A DNA stretch of 21,847 nt, taken from assembly GCA_025999935.1 (NCBI GenBank), contig BNXY01000044.1:1-21847 (forward strand), read 5' to 3'. Both the position numbers and the translations under genes were made by a program. Positions 1 through 7,593 of the stretch are shown one piece after another. The notes under the pieces are model-generated. The model worked only from the letters and a program-made list of their open reading frames with translations. It made no database searches and had not been told where the DNA came from. The stretch comes from Bacteroidia bacterium. GTDB lineage: Bacteria; Bacteroidota; Bacteroidia; Bacteroidales; Azobacteroidaceae. How positions within the stretch are numbered: position 1 is the first letter of the stretch; each line of letters opens with the position of its first letter.

Positions 1-55
1 GATATATATAAAATATTTATAAAGTTATTTATAATTATGAATATAGTGCATTTAC

Positions 56-175
56 ATTTGTACAATGTCTATTTGTAAATTATTCAATACATTTGTAAAT
101 TACTGATTTTACAAATAGTATTTGCATTTGTAAAAAAAAGTATGTACATTTGTAATCTAAAAATATTTTACAAAT
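56..175. repeat. Array of ATTTGTAAA boxes, probable operator cluster
   Basis: The 9-base word ATTTGTAAA, or a close variant, occurs seven times upstream of the XRE regulator. Forward copies lie at 56-64 (variant), 71-79, 91-99, 126-134 and 148-156 (variant); inverted copies lie at 108-116 and 167-175. Start-to-start steps are 15-22 bases, about two helical turns. One copy sits between the -33 and -7 elements of the predicted promoter and another overlaps its -7 box. Repression of the gene by its own product is inferred; no binding is shown. Confidence 0.55.
121..152 (+). promoter_or_regulatory. Predicted promoter of the XRE regulator
   Basis: TTTG at 121-124 and TACATTTG at 145-152 are separated by 20 bases, matching the Bacteroidota -33/-7 pattern (TTTG, about 19-21 bases, TAnnTTTG). 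Transcription would start near 157, giving a leader of about 28 bases before the ATG at 185. Two copies of the local 9-base repeat overlap this promoter. Confidence 0.55.
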
Positions 176-184
176 ATCATTTTT

Positions 185-655
185 ATGGACGAGAAGGTTG
201 AACGAATAAAAAGAATCATGGCCGAGAAAGGCTTAACATCTGTTGCTTTTGCAGCGAACATTCAGGTAAATCCGGCAACGATTACCCATATCCTGAAAGG
301 GCGAAACAATGTTAGCCAGAATGTGTTTGATAAAATTTTAGACGCTTACCCCGGCATTAATCCCGATTGGTTGCGTACAGGCAAAGAACCCATGTATAGA
401 CATGAGAAATTTCTATTACATCCCGACCAGCATCCAACACAAGCAAATTTATTCGAAAATCCGGGCGTAGAACCAACCCATAAACCGGACGTTTCCGAAT
501 ATCCGCTAAAAAAAGAAGTTGAGAAGCCTCTAAACACACCTCAACAGTCTAAACAACAAGAAATTAAACCGGAAATTATTGTTGATAAAAAAATTGATAA
601 AATAATAATTTTTTACACCGATAATACCTTTAGGACTTTTTCGTCCGAACAATAG
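185..655 (+). CDS. XRE-family helix-turn-helix transcriptional regulator
   Basis: This 156-residue protein is probably a cytoplasmic DNA-binding regulator. Residues about 5-65 form a lambda-repressor-like helix-turn-helix domain: the recognition-helix region reads NPATITHILKGRNNVS and is followed by INPDWLRTGKEPMY, an ending common in small Bacteroidales XRE proteins. Residues about 75-130 are polar, proline- and lysine-rich and probably disordered. The last 20 residues may form a short beta segment. The gene lies upstream of pyrK on the same strand, but pyrK has its own -7 box, so the two need not be co-transcribed. The repeat array directly upstream suggests autoregulation. Its target genes and any ligand are not visible from the sequence. 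Confidence 0.8.
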   Translation: MDEKVERIKRIMAEKGLTSVAFAANIQVNPATITHILKGRNNVSQNVFDKILDAYPGINPDWLRTGKEPMYRHEKFLLHPDQHPTQANLFENPGVEPTHKPDVSEYPLKKEVEKPLNTPQQSKQQEIKPEIIVDKKIDKIIIFYTDNTFRTFSSEQ

Positions 656-666
656 ACGAAATTTTG

Positions 667-674
667 TATCTTTG
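667..674 (+). promoter_or_regulatory. Predicted -7 box of the pyrK-pyrD operon
   Basis: TATCTTTG fits TAnnTTTG and ends 26 bases before the ATG at 701. No TTTG -33 element is seen at the expected distance. This placement argues against the GTG at 674 as the start of pyrK, because that codon lies in the promoter. Confidence 0.5.
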
Positions 675-700
675 TGGTAAAATTATCAAAATTTATTTCA

Positions 701-1513
701 ATGAATAAATACATTGCAGATTGGACAGTCAAGGAAAACATCCGGATTCATCGCGATTGCAGTTTTTTGAAATTGACTTTGGACGATGAAATTCCGGAAA
801 TATTTCCCGGACAATTTGTGCAAATCAAAGTGGAAGATTCGCCGGCCACTTTTTTGCGTCGCCCGATATCCATTCATTTTGTGGATCGAGAGAAGCATGA
901 ACTCTGGTTACTGATTCAAGCCATTGGCGACGGAACGCGAAAATTGGCTGCATCCAAAGTGGGCGACCGCTTGAATATCATCTATCCCTTGGGAAATTAT
1001 TTTAGTTTGCCGGAAGACTGGGATAACCCGCCTATCGTAACAGAAGGCGCTCTGAATGAAGCAAAACCGCTATTGGTTGGCGGTGGAGTGGGGGTAGCTC
1101 CTCTGCTTTATTTGGGTTATCAATTGGCTGCTTTGGGATATAAACCCACGTTCTTATTGGGCGCTAAAAGCATAGCGGATTTACTGCAAATTGCTGAATT
1201 TGAGAAATTAGGAGATATTTATGTTACCACCGAAGACGGTAGCGCCGGAGAAAAAGGATTCGTGACCGGCCATTCTGTTTTACAATCGGAAAAATTTGAT
1301 TTTATCTACACTTGCGGGCCTAAACCGATGATGGTGGCTGTAGCTAAATACGCCAAACAGAACAATATAGAATGTGAAGTATCACTCGAAAACAAAATGG
1401 CGTGCGGCATTGGCGCTTGTTTATGCTGCGTGGAAAAAACAACTTACGGCAACACCTGCGTATGCACCTCCGGCCCGGTATTTAACATAAATCAATTGAC
1501 ATGGCAAATCTAA
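701..1513 (+). CDS. pyrK: Dihydroorotate dehydrogenase B, electron transfer subunit
   Basis: This is the FAD and [2Fe-2S] subunit that passes electrons from dihydroorotate oxidation in PyrD to NAD+, in de novo pyrimidine synthesis in the cytoplasm. From the ATG at 701 it has 270 residues, close to the usual family length. RRPISI at 53-58 is the flavin-binding motif, and GGGVGVAPL at 127-135 is the nucleotide-binding loop of the ferredoxin reductase fold. The cluster ligands are probably C235, C240, C243 and C255, the last in the typical C-x-x-GPVF context. The longer frame starting at GTG 674 would begin inside the -7 box, so I chose ATG 701. The stop codon overlaps pyrD by 13 bases, which suggests translational coupling. 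Confidence 0.93.
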   Translation: MNKYIADWTVKENIRIHRDCSFLKLTLDDEIPEIFPGQFVQIKVEDSPATFLRRPISIHFVDREKHELWLLIQAIGDGTRKLAASKVGDRLNIIYPLGNYFSLPEDWDNPPIVTEGALNEAKPLLVGGGVGVAPLLYLGYQLAALGYKPTFLLGAKSIADLLQIAEFEKLGDIYVTTEDGSAGEKGFVTGHSVLQSEKFDFIYTCGPKPMMVAVAKYAKQNNIECEVSLENKMACGIGACLCCVEKTTYGNTCVCTSGPVFNINQLTWQI

Positions 1514-2409
1514 ATATCAATATAGGTAAATTACATTTGAAAAATCCGGTGCTAACTGCTTCCGGTACATTTGGTTACGGTTTGGAGTACGCCGATTTTA
1601 TGGATTTGTCCAAAATTGGCGGTATTTTTGTCAAAGGCACGACACTAAACCCCAGAGAAGGCAACGATTATCCCCGCATGGCCGAAACGCCGTCAGGTAT
1701 GCTGAACGCGGTCGGCTTACAAAACAAAGGCGTGGACTATTTTATCAACTATATCTACCCGGATATCAAGGATATAGAAACCAATATGATGGTCAATGCG
1801 AGTGGTTCGACGATTGAAGATTATGTGGCTTGTGCCGAAAAAATAAATACCTTAGAAAAGATTCCCGCTATCGAATTGAATATTTCCTGTCCAAATGTAA
1901 AACAGGGCGGAATGGCGTTCGGAACCAATTGTAATAGCGCAGCAGAAGTGGTAAAAGCTGTTCGGAAAGTATATCATAAAACATTGATAGTCAAACTTTC
2001 GCCAAATGTAACCGACATCACGGAAATTGCGAAAGCCGTTGAAGCGGAAGGCGCAGATGCCGTATCCTTAATCAATACTTTGTTGGGAATGGCGATTGAT
2101 GTGGAAAAACGCAAACCGGTTTTGTCAACGATAACCGGCGGATTGTCAGGCCCATCTGTAAAACCCATAGCTTTACAAATGGTTTATCGAACTGCCAAAT
2201 CTGTGCAAATTCCGGTCATCGGTTTGGGCGGAATTTCCAATTGGAAAGATGCCGTCGAGTTTATTTTAGCAGGTGCAACAGCCATTCAAATAGGAACTTA
2301 CAACTTTATTGATCCAACCGTTTCGGTCAAAGTAGTGGATGGGATTAACGAATATTTGGACAGGCATGGATTCACATCTGTGCAGGAAATAATTGGGAAT
2401 TTTGTCTGA
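1501..2409 (+). CDS. pyrD: Dihydroorotate dehydrogenase B, catalytic subunit
   Basis: This FMN enzyme oxidises dihydroorotate to orotate and works as a class 1B heterotetramer with the PyrK encoded just upstream. It has 302 residues and a TIM-barrel fold. Class 1 features are visible: TASGTFGYG at 19-27, the catalytic cysteine C130 in [16 protein letters not shown] around 165, and the C-terminal FMN-phosphate region [11 protein letters not shown] followed by GATAIQIGT. Cysteine, rather than serine, as the base and the adjacent pyrK identify class 1B. The ATG lies inside the end of pyrK. The gene converges on radA with only nine bases between the stop codons and no obvious hairpin. Confidence 0.95.
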   Translation: MANLNINIGKLHLKNPVLTASGTFGYGLEYADFMDLSKIGGIFVKGTTLNPREGNDYPRMAETPSGMLNAVGLQNKGVDYFINYIYPDIKDIETNMMVNASGSTIEDYVACAEKINTLEKIPAIELNISCPNVKQGGMAFGTNCNSAAEVVKAVRKVYHKTLIVKLSPNVTDITEIAKAVEAEGADAVSLINTLLGMAIDVEKRKPVLSTITGGLSGPSVKPIALQMVYRTAKSVQIPVIGLGGISNWKDAVEFILAGATAIQIGTYNFIDPTVSVKVVDGINEYLDRHGFTSVQEIIGNFV

Positions 2410-2418
2410 ACCTTGATA

Positions 2419-3795
2419 TTATCCAAATAATTCTCTGAATGCTTCTTCTACCTTCTTTACTTGAACGATTTTGATTTGTGATTTGGTTGTATCAAAGTCT
2501 TTTAGGTTGTTTTTTGGAATAATTATTTTTTTGAAACCCAATTTTTCAGCTTCCAGAATCCGCTGTTCAATGCGATTTACCGGACGGATTTCGCCGGAAA
2601 GTCCCACTTCGCCCGACATACAAACTTCGCGTTCGATAGCGATATCGAGGCTGGAGGAGAGGATGGCTGAAATTACCGACAAATCCATGGCCGGGTCGTT
2701 AACTTTCAAACCACCGGCAATATTGAGAAATACATCTTTTTGCACCAATTTGAATCCGGCGCGTTTTTCGAGCACCGCCAACAACATATTCATCCGGCGA
2801 ATGTCGAAACCGGTCGCTGAACGTTGGGGAGTCCCATAAGCAGCCGTACTTACAAGCGCTTGTGTTTCAATTAAAAATGGACGAATTCCTTCGATTGTGG
2901 CCGCTATGGCAACGCCGCTAAGTCCCTCGTGATTTTGTGTCAACAGCAGTTCGGATGGATTGTTGACTTCCCGCAAACCGTCCTGCCGCATCTCGTAAAT
3001 GCCCAATTCAGCCGTAGAACCAAAACGATTTTTGATGCTTCGGAGAATCCGGTACATGTAATGTTGGTCGCCTTCAAACTGTAAAACCGTATCCACAATG
3101 TGTTCCAAGACTTTCGGACCGGCAATGCTGCCTTCCTTATTGATATGGCCGATGAGTAAGACAGGAGTGCCTGTCTCTTTGGCAAATTTCAGTAGGGAAG
3201 CCGACGATTCGCGCACCTGTGTAATACTTCCCGGACTTGATTCAACCCGTTCAGTATAAATTGTTTGTATGGAATCTACGATTAAAAGCTCCGGCTGGAG
3301 ATTGTTGATATGGGTAAAAATCTGTTCGAGGTTGGTTTCGCAAAGGACAAAGAGGTTTTCGTTGTCTGTCCCCAGACGTTCAGCCCTCAATTTCAATTGT
3401 TTAGCACTTTCTTCACCGGAAACATAAAGGGTTTTGTAGGACTTTAATTTCAAAACGGTTTGCAGGACGAGGGTTGATTTCCCGATTCCGGGTTCTCCGC
3501 CAATTAAAATCAGGGAACCGGGCACTAAACCGCCGCCCAGAACCCGGTTTAGTTCTTGGTCATCCATATCCAAACGGGTTTCTTCGCCGGTTTTAATTTC
3601 TTGAAGCAGAATCGGTTTAGGCTTCAAAGTATCATAATTACTTAAACCCTGATGCAATTCCTGCGCCGGATTCTGTTTACTGATAATTTCTTCAATATAT
3701 GTGTTCCATTCTCCGCAAACTGGACATTTTCCGATCCATTTGGGTGAGTCATTACCACATTGGGTGCAGACGAAAGTGGTTTTATTTTTTGCCAT
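2419..3795 (-). CDS. radA: DNA repair protein RadA (Sms)
   Basis: RadA is a RecA-related helicase that promotes branch migration in recombinational repair. The 458-residue protein has the full family layout. There is an N-terminal zinc finger with C10, C13, C24 and C27; Walker A GGEPGIGKST at 99-108; Walker B LLIVDS near 170; the RadA signature KNRFG at 255-259; and a C-terminal Lon-protease-like domain from about 290. It is the last gene of a minus-strand operon and starts two bases after the AbiEii-like gene ends. I see no -7 box directly before its ATG, so it may depend on read-through from the toxin-antitoxin genes. A longer leader or an internal promoter cannot be excluded. Confidence 0.96.
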   Translation of the reverse strand: MAKNKTTFVCTQCGNDSPKWIGKCPVCGEWNTYIEEIISKQNPAQELHQGLSNYDTLKPKPILLQEIKTGEETRLDMDDQELNRVLGGGLVPGSLILIGGEPGIGKSTLVLQTVLKLKSYKTLYVSGEESAKQLKLRAERLGTDNENLFVLCETNLEQIFTHINNLQPELLIVDSIQTIYTERVESSPGSITQVRESSASLLKFAKETGTPVLLIGHINKEGSIAGPKVLEHIVDTVLQFEGDQHYMYRILRSIKNRFGSTAELGIYEMRQDGLREVNNPSELLLTQNHEGLSGVAIAATIEGIRPFLIETQALVSTAAYGTPQRSATGFDIRRMNMLLAVLEKRAGFKLVQKDVFLNIAGGLKVNDPAMDLSVISAILSSSLDIAIEREVCMSGEVGLSGEIRPVNRIEQRILEAEKLGFKKIIIPKNNLKDFDTTKSQIKIVQVKKVEEAFRELFG

Positions 3796-3797
3796 AA

Positions 3798-4487
3798 TTA
3801 TTCTATCGTATTATTTTGTCTGTTTTGGTACGCAATTTTTACTGTTTTATTCATAAATTCAGCAATTTCTTTAGGTGTTATGTTAGATATTGGTTCTAAA
3901 TTTTTAAATTCGGCATCCGGAGTAAATTGCTCATGATTTACCAGTATTCCAAGTAAGTTTTTGCTTTTTAGACTGTGATTAGAATATTTAAGCGCATTAT
4001 CAATGATTGATGCAATTTCTTTTATTGATTTTTCTTTCAAAATAAAATATAAATCATAATAGTCTCTGAAATTACTTCTTCTCATCAAAGTTTCCATTTT
4101 CAGGGAAGCAATAGTAGATTCACTTGCAAGTTTGAGATTATTCATATAAGAGATTGCTTCAATAGTTGGTTCTCTTTTTTCCGGAGCATAAAAAGACAGT
4201 TTTACACCGTCATCAATGTAAAATTCAACATGATTCTTTGCCAAAAAATCTGTTGAATTAATTACATGTTTTGTTTCTATTAATTCGGCAACTATTTCTT
4301 TTACATCAATAAACATTTTTTCATCTTTAAATTTCCGCCAGCGCATAAAATCCAAATCTTCACTCAGCCGATGGTGTAATTGCATAGACAAAGCGGTTCC
4401 TCCTACAAGATAATAGGGTTTGATTGCTTTCATTTCAGAAATAGAAACGATTACTTTTTTTGTTTTTTCTATGAGAGATCTGTCCAT
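3798..4487 (-). CDS. AbiEii/AbiGii-like nucleotidyltransferase toxin
   Basis: This 229-residue protein belongs to the nucleotidyltransferase group that includes AbiEii, the toxin of AbiE abortive-infection systems. The core motif is clear: GGTALS at 29-34 followed by LSEDLDF, with acidic residues D44 and D46 that would bind metal and nucleotide. A second conserved element, RDYYDL at 141-146 preceded by lysine- and arginine-rich helices, is also typical of the family. Its start overlaps the upstream DUF6922-like gene by 19 bases, an arrangement typical of toxin-antitoxin pairs. The partner is not the classical AbiEi type. Toxicity and phage defence are inferred from the family, and a housekeeping role is possible. 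Confidence 0.8.
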   Translation of the reverse strand: MDRSLIEKTKKVIVSISEMKAIKPYYLVGGTALSMQLHHRLSEDLDFMRWRKFKDEKMFIDVKEIVAELIETKHVINSTDFLAKNHVEFYIDDGVKLSFYAPEKREPTIEAISYMNNLKLASESTIASLKMETLMRRSNFRDYYDLYFILKEKSIKEIASIIDNALKYSNHSLKSKNLLGILVNHEQFTPDAEFKNLEPISNITPKEIAEFMNKTVKIAYQNRQNNTIE

Positions 4488-4810
4488 TTTTTATTAATTT
4501 GGTAGGTTTCCATTGCTTTAAGATATTGGACAGGCCGCTTAACATCAAAATATAAATTGGCAAAGCATAGATTCATATTTTTTAGATAATCACCTTGCGT
4601 TACTAATTCTTCCAACCAAACACGTTTTATTTTTTGTTTCGGAAATATTTTGAATAATAAATCAATATCATCTAAATCTAAATGAATCAGAACAAATTTT
4701 ATAAGGTTCCGGTCAGAAATAATTTGACAAGAACTTTTATCATACGACCAAAACGCATGATTTTCATGCAGTTTTTTGAGTAATTCCGATTTTATCTTTT
4801 CTTTTTCCAT
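4469..4810 (-). CDS. DUF6922-like protein, probable partner or antitoxin of the AbiEii-like toxin
   Basis: This small 113-residue protein resembles the family I recall as DUF6922, often found directly upstream of AbiEii-like nucleotidyltransferases in Bacteroidota. Visible features are the N-terminal HAFWSYD element, LIHLDLDDIDLLFKIFP around 40-58 and the following KIKRVWLEELV. It is acidic to neutral and has no signal peptide or membrane segment. It overlaps the toxin gene by 19 bases and precedes it in the operon, as antitoxins usually do. The antitoxin role is inferred from position. Its -7 box lies only seven bases from the ATG. Confidence 0.6.
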   Translation of the reverse strand: MEKEKIKSELLKKLHENHAFWSYDKSSCQIISDRNLIKFVLIHLDLDDIDLLFKIFPKQKIKRVWLEELVTQGDYLKNMNLCFANLYFDVKRPVQYLKAMETYQINKKWTDLS

Positions 4811-4817
4811 TACTTCG

Positions 4818-4825
4818 CAAATTTA
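4818..4825 (-). promoter_or_regulatory. Predicted -7 box of the DUF6922-AbiEii-radA operon
   Basis: On the minus strand TAAATTTG fits TAnnTTTG and ends seven bases before the ATG at 4810, so the transcript would have almost no leader. No TTTG -33 element is seen 19-21 bases upstream, which lowers confidence. Confidence 0.45.
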
Positions 4826-4966
4826 CGGAATTTTTCAATAAAAGGGGTTAAATCGAATCATTTTCTTTTTTATCGGAGATTTCTTATGTTGTTATTAAAC
4901 ATAATAGTAATTATACATGGAAATAAATCAGATTTTTCACTTTGTTCCAAATGACGGAAATCCTAA

Positions 4967-6049
4967 TTAAAACCGGATGATTCGTTTTCCGGAATCATAG
5001 ATTAGATAAATTTGATTGTTTTCAATCAGCAAGGCACGTCCGCGTTTTTTTTCGCTATTTTCCTCATTATCCACATTTACATCAATCAATTTATCACCGA
5101 AAAAACCGGTAATTTCCGTGAAAATCGTATGTCCGACAAAAATACGATTCACGCCGTATTTTTGTAGAATCAAATTAAATTCGGTTTTGTCTATCGGATG
5201 ATTACTTTCTTCGGTACGTACCATTCCGCGGTACCACAGCGGGCCGTCTGTCGAGAAAAGAAATTTGGCCAATTCCGATTGATTTCGTTTTTCTTTGGGA
5301 TGCAATAAATAATGACTGATGGTATCATTTACGACCGGAATACTTAAATTTTTTGCCAAAAAATCCATACTTAAACCTGCATGTACAAATAAGTTATCTC
5401 CAATTACCTGCATCGTGTTGCGGTTTTTCAACCAGTATCCCAATTCGGTGTTTTCCGTCCACAGCGCATTGTATGGAATCGCTAATTTTTGCGCTAAATT
5501 TTTGTAGGATTCTTTTGTATATCTTACGTCATTGCGCATGACCAATTCTTCGTGATTTCCAAGCAAAAACGAAACTTGGCCTCCGGCTTCCGAAGCCTCC
5601 TGTTCCAATTGATAGACTAACCAGAAAATCGGAAGAACGTCCCCTCCCCTATCGAAAATATCGCCAATCACGACTAAATGGTTCTTACCGAAGCTCCAAC
5701 GAAAATTTGCATCAATCACGCCACCGGCTTTCAGAATTGTAGAAAAATAATTGAAATTGCCGTGCGGATCGGAGGTAATGAACAGTTTATCAGCCTGTTT
5801 AGTTTTCCACGCCGGGCGAGTAACCGGATGTAATTTCACATCGAACGACTGTTTTCCATCCTGCGTATGCACGGTAAAGAGGTAATTTTTCGACGGTTTT
5901 TTAATCAAAGTGTCATTGATATTGCCTTCATGGTCTGTTCCGATCATCCGGAGTGATTTTCCTTCGTGAAATATATACGGGCCATCTATCTGACTATAAG
6001 AAACTAAGGAGAAAAAAATTCCCCAGATTAAGCATACATACTTTTTCAT
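4967..6049 (-). CDS. Secreted calcineurin-like metallophosphoesterase
   Basis: This is a probable exported protein phosphatase or phosphoesterase with a two-metal site. From the ATG at 6049 it has 360 residues; six more bases upstream give only a TTG start inside the -7 box. Residues 1-20 form a signal peptide ending SYSQ. The catalytic motifs appear in order: D94-x-H96, GDIFDRG at 129-135, GNHE at 164-167, a metal histidine H223 in FVHAGLS, and GH at 306-307. The order and spacing resemble Shewanella-like protein phosphatases. There is no lipobox, so it is probably periplasmic. It is read separately from the SusCD genes upstream, with a terminator and its own promoter between them. The substrate is unknown. 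Confidence 0.87.
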   Translation of the reverse strand: MKKYVCLIWGIFFSLVSYSQIDGPYIFHEGKSLRMIGTDHEGNINDTLIKKPSKNYLFTVHTQDGKQSFDVKLHPVTRPAWKTKQADKLFITSDPHGNFNYFSTILKAGGVIDANFRWSFGKNHLVVIGDIFDRGGDVLPIFWLVYQLEQEASEAGGQVSFLLGNHEELVMRNDVRYTKESYKNLAQKLAIPYNALWTENTELGYWLKNRNTMQVIGDNLFVHAGLSMDFLAKNLSIPVVNDTISHYLLHPKEKRNQSELAKFLFSTDGPLWYRGMVRTEESNHPIDKTEFNLILQKYGVNRIFVGHTIFTEITGFFGDKLIDVNVDNEENSEKKRGRALLIENNQIYLIYDSGKRIIRF

Positions 6050-6052
6050 TCT

Positions 6053-6084
6053 CAAATATAATTTTTAAAAAAGAGCCGCCCAAA
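6053..6084 (-). promoter_or_regulatory. Predicted promoter of the metallophosphoesterase
   Basis: On the minus strand TTTG (6084-6081) and TATATTTG (6060-6053) are separated by 20 bases, a full match to the Bacteroidota pattern. The -7 box ends three bases before the ATG at 6049, so the message would be leaderless or nearly so. The TTTG element lies in the loop of the upstream terminator hairpin. Confidence 0.6.
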
Positions 6085-6098
6085 CAGGCAGCTCTTTT
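6069..6098 (-). terminator. Terminator after the first SusC-SusD operon
   Basis: A 12-base stem (6069-6080 with 6087-6098) surrounds a six-base loop and is followed on the minus strand by a run of T. The one imperfect pair (6077 with 6090) becomes G-U in the minus-strand RNA but C-A in the plus-strand RNA, so the hairpin serves the minus strand. It lies 17 bases beyond the end of susD and closely resembles the hairpin at 10801-10835. Confidence 0.8.
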
Positions 6099-6115
6099 CG
6101 TAATAATAAGGTTAA

Positions 6116-7573
6116 TCAATAACCGGGATTTTGTTGTCCGATATTTTCGTTTGCATTAATTTCGTGCACCGGCACGGCCAACACGACTTTGAAATAGCTC
6201 CAATCGAAATCCCACGCTTCCGGTTGAATGCCCGAAAGATGTTTGTAGGTATTGTCTTTGGAACGTACAATGTGTTTATGGTTGCGAATCGCATCAAAGA
6301 AACGGTGTCCTTCTCCTATTAATTCTTTGCGGCGTTCTGTCAATACATCATCCACGGTTACTGTTTTTCCGGCAAAAGTGTTTGCTGTCAAACCGCGTGT
6401 AGAAATCGCATTCAAATATTTTACCGCATCATCATTCTGACCCAATTTAGCGGCAGCTTCAGCCGCAATCAAATAGGTTTCAGACAGACGAAGCACTTTG
6501 ATATTACCCAGATAAAGTGCGGATTCGCCCGATTGCACCGGATATTTCCACAGATAGCGCAGCCCTGCTTTACTTCCCTTTCCACCATCCGTTTGTACGC
6601 AAGTATAGCGCAAATCTGTTGTTTGGTCACCCATCAGTTTAACCATCCAATCATCGCTAATTACGATGTCGTCATATCCGCTTGCATTCACAAGGTATCC
6701 CATGGCTTCATTGCCGACATTTTCGGTTACAGACAGTTGTAATTCAAACAATACTTCTCCGCTAAATTCCGTTGCCCAAGCCGTTTTGTATTCGGTTGCC
6801 GTCCACAATTTTACGCTATTGGCTTCTGCTCCTGCGATCGCTGCTTTTGCCGTTGACAAAGCATTCGCATCATCCCCTTTGTAGAGATATACCCGGCTCA
6901 ACAAAGACATTGCTCCCCATTTGGTAAACCGACCGTTATTTTTCTTCTCGCCCAACAAATCTTTTGCTGTTTCCAAATCTTTGATAATAAAGGTATAACA
7001 TTCAGCAACCGTATTCCGCGCCGGCTTGTAACCGGCTTCAACAGGCGTATCGACGATGGGCGCTGCCAAAGAGGCGCCATTGTCTTTCGCATAAGGATAA
7101 CCATACAAGCGTGTTAAATCGAAATAAGCCAATGCCCGAATGGTCAAAGCTTGCCCTTTGTAGTCCGCCAAAGTGGCTTTCTCCGCATCTGACTTTACTT
7201 CAACACCGTCAATACCGGCTAAAATAATGTTGCAATTTTTAATGATGGAATAACAATTACTCCAAAAAGAGCTGGGTGCATTTTCTTTATTATAAGAAAA
7301 TACATAATAGGCGGCAACACGTTTTGTGGCAGATACCGCCTGCATGTCTTCACTGCAAGCATCGCCATAATAAGTCATTCGCGCCCCATAATATTCATAC
7401 GCACGCATTTGGTTGTAAACGCCATTCAAACGTGCATTGACATCCGTCAATAATTTCATGCTTTCACCCTCGTCCACCATGGAAGTCGAAGGTTGTAAAT
7501 CCAACCAATCGTTGCAAGACGTTGCAAACAACAGGATAAAACAAGATAAAACTATATTTATATACTTTTTCAT
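6116..7573 (-). CDS. SusD/RagB family outer-membrane lipoprotein (pair 1)
   Basis: SusD proteins are surface lipoproteins that form a lid over the SusC channel and help capture oligosaccharides, peptides or other nutrients. This one has 485 residues. Residues 1-20 are a lipoprotein signal with lipobox ATSC and lipidated C20, followed by NDWLDLQP, typical of SusD N-termini. Helical TPR-like segments include the regions around RALAYFDLTRLYGYPY and SETYLIAAEAAAKLGQ. The C-terminal RRKELIGEGHRFFDAIRN is a family signature. It starts 20 bases after its SusC partner and ends before a terminator. The substrate cannot be told from the sequence. Confidence 0.93.
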   Translation of the reverse strand: MKKYINIVLSCFILLFATSCNDWLDLQPSTSMVDEGESMKLLTDVNARLNGVYNQMRAYEYYGARMTYYGDACSEDMQAVSATKRVAAYYVFSYNKENAPSSFWSNCYSIIKNCNIILAGIDGVEVKSDAEKATLADYKGQALTIRALAYFDLTRLYGYPYAKDNGASLAAPIVDTPVEAGYKPARNTVAECYTFIIKDLETAKDLLGEKKNNGRFTKWGAMSLLSRVYLYKGDDANALSTAKAAIAGAEANSVKLWTATEYKTAWATEFSGEVLFELQLSVTENVGNEAMGYLVNASGYDDIVISDDWMVKLMGDQTTDLRYTCVQTDGGKGSKAGLRYLWKYPVQSGESALYLGNIKVLRLSETYLIAAEAAAKLGQNDDAVKYLNAISTRGLTANTFAGKTVTVDDVLTERRKELIGEGHRFFDAIRNHKHIVRSKDNTYKHLSGIQPEAWDFDWSYFKVVLAVPVHEINANENIGQQNPGY

Positions 7574-7593
7574 AAAAATCTTTTTTTAATCAA

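Noticed and set aside
56..175. CRISPR array.
   Set aside because: The repeated unit is only nine bases, occurs in both orientations and has irregular spacing; no cas genes are nearby.
674..700. Nine-codon N-terminal extension of pyrK from a GTG at 674.
   Set aside because: The GTG overlaps the -7 box TATCTTTG, so it would lie upstream of transcription; the ATG at 701 gives the usual family N-terminus.
2471..2839. Plus-strand frame of 122 codons opposite radA.
   Set aside because: It is antisense to the conserved Lon-like domain of radA and has no domain or start signal of its own.
4884..4904. Inverted repeat TTATGTT/AACATAA between the phosphoesterase and the DUF6922-like gene.
   Set aside because: The stem is only seven weak pairs, with no T-run on either side, so it is not a convincing terminator.
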